Shown here in pieces: positions 56,754 through 64,000 of a stretch of DNA of 64,000 nt. The stretch spans positions 22,051,501 through 22,115,500 of the forward strand of contig NC_084932.1 in assembly GCF_958298935.1 (NCBI RefSeq), in the 5' to 3' direction. The stretch is from Phragmites australis (lineage: Eukaryota > Streptophyta > Magnoliopsida > Poales > Poaceae). Positions within the stretch are counted from its first letter, which is position 1, and each line of letters begins with the position of its first letter. A model generated the notes under the pieces. The model saw only the letters and a list, made by a program, of their open reading frames with translations. It had not been told where the DNA came from and did no database searches. The translations under genes were made by a program, and so were the position numbers.

Positions 56754-59700
56754 TTACTCCAGCTTGTGATGACCCGCTTCAGCAATCTTTGGTGGTTCTG
56801 TGGGGAAGTATTTGATGCCCACAAGATCACCAACTCTGCTGATAACCTGAAAGCGATTGCAAAGACAAGAACAATGTCAATTGGGCTCTAGTTATGTGTG
56901 TGCTTGAACAAAGAGAAGTACATATGCCCGTGAAGAAACAACTCACATCAAGTGCTTTCATGAGGTCCTCCCTGGTGTGTGAAGCAGAAATGCAGATACG
57001 TGCTCTTGCAAGAAGGAGAGGTGTGGCAGGAAATGCCACAGTAACAACAGCAACCTAAAACGAAGTTTGTCAGTTGCATGGCAATAGGGAATGTGGAAAC
57101 TGGTGCAAGTAGTGACGGCCGACATGCAAATACTACATTTTTCAAGGCAAATGGGGCATGACAGGAGAGTAACATTTCTTTAAAATGTTCCACGAAACTC
57201 GTCTACTAACCTTTTGTCTAAGGCACTCCCTAGAAAATGCTGGGATCTTAGCCGGATTGTACAACATTATAGGCATAACAGGAGAATCATTGTCGCCAAG
57301 AACCTCAAAACCCATCTTCTTGAGCTCGGACCTGAAGAAATTACTGTTCTCACGGATGCGTGCAAGTTTCTGGGCACCTGCAAGACATAAGAAGCAAAAA
57401 AGAAAAAAGAAAGAAATGATTAAAACTAACACTCGGCATGGTGGATATAGCGGTAGATTTAAAAGGGCTAAAGAAGTAGGGAAAAAACACAATCTTTAGT
57501 ACCTCTGTTGGAGCCATCCTCTCCAAGGATCACTTTAATTGCAGAAATAACTTGTTGCACTGCTGGCGGTGACATGGAAGTAGCATAGAGATGGGCCGGG
57601 CAACTATGCTTCAGGTGCTGAATTATCTCCTGAAAGTTCAAGCAAGACGGATTAGCAAATCTTCAAGGCAGTCCAAATTACAAGTAACATAGCAATATTA
57701 TTCTTTTACGCACCTTTGATGCAGCAATATATCCACCACATGATCCAAAAGACTTTGTGAAAGTACCCATCATTATATCTACATCAGCTGGGTCAACCCC
57801 TAGGAGCTCACAAACACCTCGTCCAGACTGCCCAACAGCACCGATGCTATGGGCCTCATCCAGATATGTGTAAGCCTGTTTGACAGAATCAGGAGTAAAT
57901 GCATATGATCAATCCTCTTTGCTGCACTCAGTTCAGCTTGCTAATGGATTCAGAATCAGAAACTATTCAAGAAATAGTGTTCATTATGTGCCAAGCTAAA
58001 AACTGAAATTAGAAGCAAGTTCCTCGAACCTTGTATTTCTTGCAGACAGCTATAATCTCAGGGAGTTTGCACAGCTCCCCTTCCATGCTGTAGATACCCT
58101 CAACAATGACAATGATCTTCTTCCATGGTCTGTGTGTCCTTGGCTGACCACCTGCTATCTGCTCTCTCAGGACATCTTCCAAATGGGCAGGGGCTGCATA
58201 TAGTACATTGGCAATGATAAGTCATCATGGATCACAAACACTGAATATTGCTTTGCATTGTTCTAAGGTATAGCAGCTTACAGTTATGCTGGAAAACCCG
58301 CACAGTTGCACCAGATCCTCTTGCGCCATTGACAATTGAATTATGGTTCAGTGAGTCACTAATTATCAGCCCCCCCTGGACATGAAAACGTAAAGTAAGT
58401 AAATTGCAGATCAGTTTAGCACTTCTTTTAGTTACTCGATGCAATAAGAATTTGAACAAACCTTTCCAATTAGGCAGGGAATGATAGCGGAGTTTGTAAC
58501 ATAACCCATGCCAAATAGAATAGCTGCAGGCTTTCCAACAAAGCGTGCAGCTAACTCCTCCAGCTCGGTGTGAAGTTTGGTTGTGCCTGGCAAGATAGAA
58601 GGGATCAATTTAGGATTTTTCATATTTATGGATCTTAAATAAATGGTAAAAAAGCAGGATGAGCATGCAGGTATACCTCCATCAACACGAACACTGCAGG
58701 TGCTTGGTGAGTATTTCTTGAGAGACTCAATAACACGTGGAGTGCAGTACTCATCTGCAGCAGCAAATCCAAGGTAGTTGTAGGATCCTAGGTTGAGGCA
58801 TCTAGTGGTATTCGAGGTCCGTCTGAAAAAATAGTGAGAGTGTAAGGCAAAGTTAAAACTCGTTATTTTTATTTCATTAATTTTGGTCCTTATTTTATCA
58901 AAATCACATATAGGCCAGAAGGGATCATTTGACAGCTTTCTAAATGCATGAAGGATAAAGTTGACTACCTTCGTTTTTTTAGTATGTTGCCAAAGCTAGA
59001 GTCCCCCCCCCCCCCGATACATAGATGATTAGAATGTTGGAATAAAAACTTACTGTAATGTCTTGTTATTGTCATTTGAGTAGCGCTCAACAACATCAAA
59101 CCAAGAATCTGGTGCACTAGCAATCGGTCTGCCAAAGCAGTCCTGTAAAACCACAAATGTTGATTGGTTAATATCCAATGCAACCAACAATGAATAAACT
59201 GAAGTGGACAATCTTGTCAACAAAATATACTTGCGCAGAATCCAATCGAAGACTAACTAGTACAATGCATTTAGTTTACAGTTGTCTAAAATCATCTACT
59301 ATTCCTAATGAGCATGTTGAGAGCATGAATGGATTATGCCACATTCATTAAACACAGAAACATTCAAGAAATAGCTATCAGAGACACTTGTTTCTTTTGC
59401 TCTTAACTTCTTCCAAACAGCAAAAAGAAAAAGGAAAAAGATGGTGAGCACAAAACATATTATGCTACTGGTAATTTCAGAAATACATCACTATGGGACG
59501 GAAATAATATGTGCTAATAATATATTTCTTCACTAGTGTCAGGTCCTGATGTAATTCAAAGCCCTGAAATAATCAAGCACGCAGCATAGCTACCTGAAAC
59601 TCATCTCTCTGAAGCCAGGACACATAAGCTAAGATAAATTAGAGAAATTACATCCAAAATTACTCGCAAAGAAACAAAAATCTAATTTTCTTAACAGGGA

Positions 59701-60261
59701 GGAAAACCCACAAGTGCCTAAATTCCTATATAGTAATTAATTTCGCAGTGCGCAGCAAAATATACCTGCATAAACATAAGAATATCTAACCATTTAATGA
59801 TAATGCAACAAAATGCCTCAAGACACCAACAATTTGCCTTTGCCCAGCTTATCATCATCACAAATAACTTCCCAAATGGCCAAATCACAAACGAATTCAC
59901 CGACGAATTCAGATGCATCTATCTAACCACGAACCACCTAAAACTCCTCACCTGGATCCGCAGGTAAAGCCGGCGCACGTAGAAATCCTCCAGGCCCAGG
60001 CAGATCGGCGCGTACCCCTGCATCAACGCAACCCTCGAATAAATCACCCATCAAGGAAAAAAACAACCAAAATCGAGACGAGACATCCCGGATCCGGCCG
60101 GGGACAGGCACAACTGGGCCGGCCGCCGCGTGTACCTTGACGTTCTTGGCCTTGAACCAGTCGACGAGCTTGCGGAAGAAATCCCTGAGCTGGCCGAACG
60201 CAAAGAGCAGCCCGTAGCTGAACAGCGTCGTCAGCGCCGTCGTGTACGGCAGCCTCACCAT
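56754..60261 (-). CDS. LCB2: Serine palmitoyltransferase subunit LCB2
   Basis: Catalytic subunit of the ER-membrane enzyme that joins serine and palmitoyl-CoA with pyridoxal phosphate, the first step of sphingolipid synthesis; it works as a heterodimer with LCB1. Twelve exons join in frame: 60136-60261, 59952-60017, 59054-59142, 58677-58822, 58462-58586, 58282-58375, 58030-58193, 57714-57875, 57503-57629, 57211-57377, 56947-57054, 56754-56846. The total is 1467 nt, 488 aa, the usual plant length. A hydrophobic segment lies near residues 8-24 ([18 protein letters not shown]). The fold-type I core shows YLDEAHS (D276, H279) and GTFTKSFGS with the PLP-binding lysine at 311. The start MVRLPYTT matches plant homologues; an in-frame ATG further upstream is not preferred. 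A partial copy lies at 47015-48147. Confidence 0.96.
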
Positions 60262-60760
60262 CTTGACCGGCCCACTCCCTAATCCCACCGGACTCTTGCC
60301 TCGAGATTCTTCGAGGAAATTCTTGGATTTCTTGACCCGCAGGCTCGTTGCTCGGATTCCTGGCTCCGGCCCTTGTTTTTTTTTTTTTTTTTGGACGCGG
60401 TTCCGGGATTCAAAGATGGTGTCTTGGAGATCTTCCAGGCGCGTTGCTGATTCGGTGAAGCTGGAGGGAATGAGGCGTGGAATGGGAGGAGGACGCGGGG
60501 AGAGGAGGAATTTAAGGGTGGGGGAGGTGGAGGTGGTCGTCAATGGCGACTGGGCGACAAAGGGACGGTTTGAACGTTGAACAACGCGACGGGAAGCAAG
60601 GGAAGAAAGGGAACGAGACAGCCAGCAAATAAGCCAATCTGTAATTTTTTGTTTTCTTCTACTTTTTTTTTTTATGTCATTGTATACGGTTTTAGCGTCT
60701 ATAGGGGAATCGCTGCTAGCTGCTATATAAAACCTGGGTTAGTTTTCATGTAACATTTTC
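60262..60760 (-). promoter_or_regulatory. LCB2 5' UTR and proximal upstream region
   Basis: Non-coding DNA upstream of the LCB2 start. GGTTTTATATAGCAGC on the minus strand (about 60720-60735) could be a TATA box, implying a 5' UTR of some 400 bases. A run of 22 A on the minus strand lies at about 60377-60398. Confidence 0.35.
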
Positions 60761-61376
60761 TCTTAATTTTTCTCTTATTTAATAAAAACATCTAAATTTT
60801 AAATAATTTATTTATTTTTATTATTTATTCTCGTCTTTTAAAATTTCTGTCTCATTACGTATAGAGGACCCGTTTACTGATGAAAATAAATAAAAATTAG
60901 AAAAAAAAACATATAATTATATTTTTTTTAAATCTTATTTGAATTCAAAAAATTGTATCACTCTGAACATATTCGTTCGATGATACTTCTATAAAATATT
61001 ATATCTTCAAACCTTAAGTTTGTATTTGATAGTACCATATACAATTTTTGTGTTTTTGTTGCAACTTACATGTACTTAGCTAGTGTTTATGAATTTGCAG
61101 GAATTTTAGGTTTTTTGTCTACTTAAAAATATAAATGTTGCAGGAAGAGCTATTTTTATGTCTCATTTGCCGTTTTTACGTGGAGTATGGTTATGATATA
61201 TTACATGCTAAAATCTGGTGTTGTAAATTACACGCTAACTATTGAGGCGTTGTTATTTGGATTATAATTTAGCAGGTTCGGACTGATGAAATCCTGTATA
61301 ACTTTAAAACACTGTTTTACGCATGCATGCTAAAGAATAAGGAAATACGATAATGTATACATGGTTACCAAAAAAA
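60761..61376. other. AT-rich intergenic DNA, nothing recognised
   Basis: No coding region or repeat could be supported. Confidence 0.5.
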
Positions 61377-62213
61377 TGGGACGAATTCCCTGTATGCCAC
61401 TTAAAAAAACTTCAAGTTCCATGTATATGCCACTGAAATTTTCGGACTTCCTTCCTGCCATCCATTTTAACTTTTAGGTCCTTCTATGCCATTCCGTTCA
61501 AAAATAAGCGTCAAAATTACTGTTCAACCGATTTAAATTCAACAGTTCAGTCTCTCCAAGAATAAGTGGTTTTCTGTTTCTCTAAAAATACTAAAAAAAT
61601 TTATACGTATTCCATAATACATGTGCAACACATTTTAATTAGATTAAAGAAACTATGTATCAAAAAATACTTTTATAAATTCTAACAATTTTTAGGGTCT
61701 CAAATAAATTTCTAAAAATCTGTAAAAATTCATTACTATTCTTCTTATGTGATGGAATAATTTATAAAACTATTTACATCACTAGATTATATGGTGAAAA
61801 TATGAGTTCCTTTGTAATTCATAAATTATTACATCATATAAGAAGAATATTAGTGAACATTTTCAGATTTTTGGGATTTTATTTAAGGCCCTAACAATTG
61901 TTAGAAGTTATAAAAGTAATTTTTTTAGAGAATTTTAATTTAAATTATATATAGGCTTTTTTATGTGAATTCAATTAAAATAGGTTGTACATGGATTATA
62001 GAACACTTACAAAAAAATTTATGATTTTTAGAAAAATAGAAGACAACTTATTTTTAAAGAAACTGAATTGGTGAATAGTAAATCAGATGAACAGATGTGA
62101 ACGGAATGGCCTAGAAGGAACCAAAGTTAAAATGGATTGCAAGGAAGGAAGTTCGAAATTTTCAGTGGCATAGAGGGAACTTGAAGTTTCTTCAGTGGTA
62201 TATAGGGAATTCG
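61377..62213. mobile_element. Fold-back (Mutator-like MITE) element, 9-bp TSD
   Basis: Two arms of about 330 bp are inverted copies and cover most of the element: CGAATTCCCTGTATGCCACT at the left and, reversed, CGAATTCCCTATATACCACT at the right. Shared inner blocks include ATGCCATTCCGTTCA and TACTTTTATAA. The flanks are CCAAAAAAA on both sides (61368-61376 and 62214-62222). A 9-bp duplication with long terminal repeats fits Mutator-like MITEs. No coding capacity. Confidence 0.75.
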
Positions 62214-64000
62214 CCAAAAAAAATATATAGAGAGAGAGTTAAGTTGTCTTCCGTATTTGGAAATAAAAGCTACAATGTTTCAGGTCATGATAACAAGCTA
62301 TTCCGATTTTTGTTGTTTGTCTTTGCTGCCGCCATTTATTGGTTTATCTTTGATACCATTCCATCCATTCTAAGGTTTTTATGTACTGCTCACTTGTTCA
62401 TTTTGGTCAAAATTTGGATTTTCTGAAAGAGATTACAACATTGGATATAGAAGTTCTACCAATAAATATCTTTTATATAATAATAAGCAAAGGGGATTTT
62501 TTTTCTTTAATAACAGTAAAGTATTATTAGGCAATGTGAATATGTCCAAAATGCTACATAACTAATTTTCTATAATTTTTAAACAAAGTAATAAAAAGGG
62601 AAATATTTAAAGCAGTAATTTTATACAACTGGAGCTTTTACTCCTACTTAGTAAACGTGCATGTGTAATACATGTATGATTAATAATGTTACAACAAAAA
62701 AAAATATATAAAATTAGTAACATTGCAATGAGAATCAAAATTTTAAGTAAACTACTGGGTAGAAATTAACGGTCACCTATTATATTATTTAAACAACCTA
62801 AGGTGTAGAAGTTTATGATCACCTATTACAATTATACATAACTAAAATCAAATAACCAATATGATTATGCATTTTTGTAAGCTACATATGCTTACATGGT
62901 TTTAAAATATATAAAGTAGAAAAATAAATTATATAATAGTCATAAGTAAAAATAATAGCATAACTAATCTCTCATTCTGAACCATGGATCTGATGCATTT
63001 AACAAATTTTCGTATAACTTTAGGGATGTTGTCTTTTGATTCATTTCCATTATATTTTAGCACGTCCACCAAGAACTTCTTTATTAGTTCGTGTCCATTC
63101 TATAAGTGCATTATATATCATTATAATTATAAAAAAAATTGCATAACTAGATGTCCAGTTGCTTAATGTAAACCACCGTGCAATTGAGAATACTCACAGC
63201 GAAAATCGGTGGTTGTAGTTGTTGAGCGTTCCATGCGCACATGAAGCTAGTAATAAAAAACTCCAATGCGAACCATCAGAAGAATAAATTGTTACATCTA
63301 CGTCGATAATATAACTGAGTGAACCGATGTTCTAAGAAATTTACTAATATTTTATCTTTAGAACACAAATTGGTATTATACGACGCCAATCACATATATC
63401 GTGAATCCACGGGGATTTGCTACTTCCAGAGCTAGAATTATTTTATTGGAAATTTTCAACATATAGTGCAATATGGATTCATTTCCTTTAAACCAATCTA
63501 GTATAGGTAGTGGATTCAATACTGATACATTTCTAGCCACCATGTTGAATGCACATAACATGAAATGCCCGAGTGAACATATTGGCAGTAGAATCTGCAA
63601 ATAATAGTCGGTATCGTCTGAAAAAACTAAACCAGGGTACAAACGAATAACGAAACAAAACATACCAACTTGCATTATGAAATATCGTAAGCCATCCGAG
63701 GCTACGTATCAAATATTTTTGCCAATAATTGAACATCAAGCTTCCTTCTACGCTATGGCTCTTGTCCGAAGTCACACATCAACTACGATAATAAGAGATT
63801 GAAGAATGATGTTTGAAGTTTCTTCTGCTGTACATTGCGAGTTACTTAAAAATATTTACGTTTTTATTCAAGATTAAAAATGGAAGGTACCCTTACTCTA
63901 GCTTGAAATAAAATAACGCAAGTGGTGAACAAATATTTCAGCACGCTATCAAGTTTTGGCAAATAACATGCTTTTATAGTTTCATTTCCCAAATTTCTAA
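62214..64000. other. AT-rich intergenic DNA, no gene recognised
   Basis: The largest open frames (63376-63675 and 63533-63775, minus strand) overlap each other and match nothing I know. They may be remnants of an old element or chance frames. Confidence 0.4.

Noticed and set aside
7015..57570. Assembly artefact or allelic copies placed in tandem
   Set aside because: The copies differ throughout and hold different transposons with proper TSDs, which speaks for an old duplication, although long-read confirmation would settle it.
59938..60543. Longer LCB2 reading frame starting at the upstream in-frame ATG at 60543
   Set aside because: The extension is low-complexity and poly-Lys, plant LCB2 proteins begin at the [12 protein letters not shown] start, and the frame runs past the exon 1 donor.
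63376..63775. Two overlapping minus-strand frames of 80-99 codons
   Set aside because: No recognisable motif, overlapping frames and AT-rich context; could be an old element remnant but nothing supports a gene.

Overview
This is plant nuclear DNA, almost certainly from a grass (Poaceae). It carries two intact intron-containing genes, both on the minus strand. One encodes a TIR1/AFB-type auxin receptor close to grass AFB2 (CDS 2103-6640, 3 coding exons, 576 aa). The other encodes the LCB2 subunit of serine palmitoyltransferase (CDS 56754-60261, 12 exons, 488 aa). Nearly everything between them is transposable elements and duplicated DNA. I see no tRNA, rRNA, CRISPR or prokaryotic gene.

Layout. 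1-2.1 kb: degenerate CACTA-like remnant and AFB2 3' flank. 2.1-8.3 kb: AFB2, its 5' UTR intron and upstream DNA. 8.3-10.4 kb: non-autonomous CACTA element (TSD TAT). 10.6-11.5 kb: fold-back element. 11.7-42.5 kb: one CACTA element (TSD CAC) with a TNP2-like and a Ptta/En-Spm-like gene, both decayed. Inside it sits a Ty3/gypsy element (16341-37861, TSD GTGYG), and inside that a second gypsy element on the opposite strand (20320-34287, TSD GCTGG). The inner one has gag, protease, RT, two RNase H domains, integrase and an antisense ORF, which fits the Tat lineage. 42.5-48.15 kb: duplicated DNA ending in a 3' fragment of LCB2. 48.4-53.8 kb: a second copy of the AFB2 5' region, interrupted by a small LTR element that encodes two PTB-like RRMs and by another CACTA element. 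54.2-60.8 kb: duplicated DNA and the full LCB2 gene. 60.8-64 kb: AT-rich DNA with an 837-bp fold-back element.

How the parts fit. The whole AFB2-LCB2 interval reads as a tandem segmental duplication with one breakpoint in the AFB2 5' UTR intron and the other in LCB2 exon 9. Each outer gene stays complete, and the internal junction joins an AFB2 promoter/5' UTR copy to LCB2 exons 9-12 on the same strand. Transposons inserted into one copy but not the other leave usable empty sites, which confirm element ends and TSDs and give an order of events.

Limits: exon borders were placed by reading splice signals and by family knowledge of the proteins. Element lineages, domain names and homology to known families come from recognition, not from a database search.
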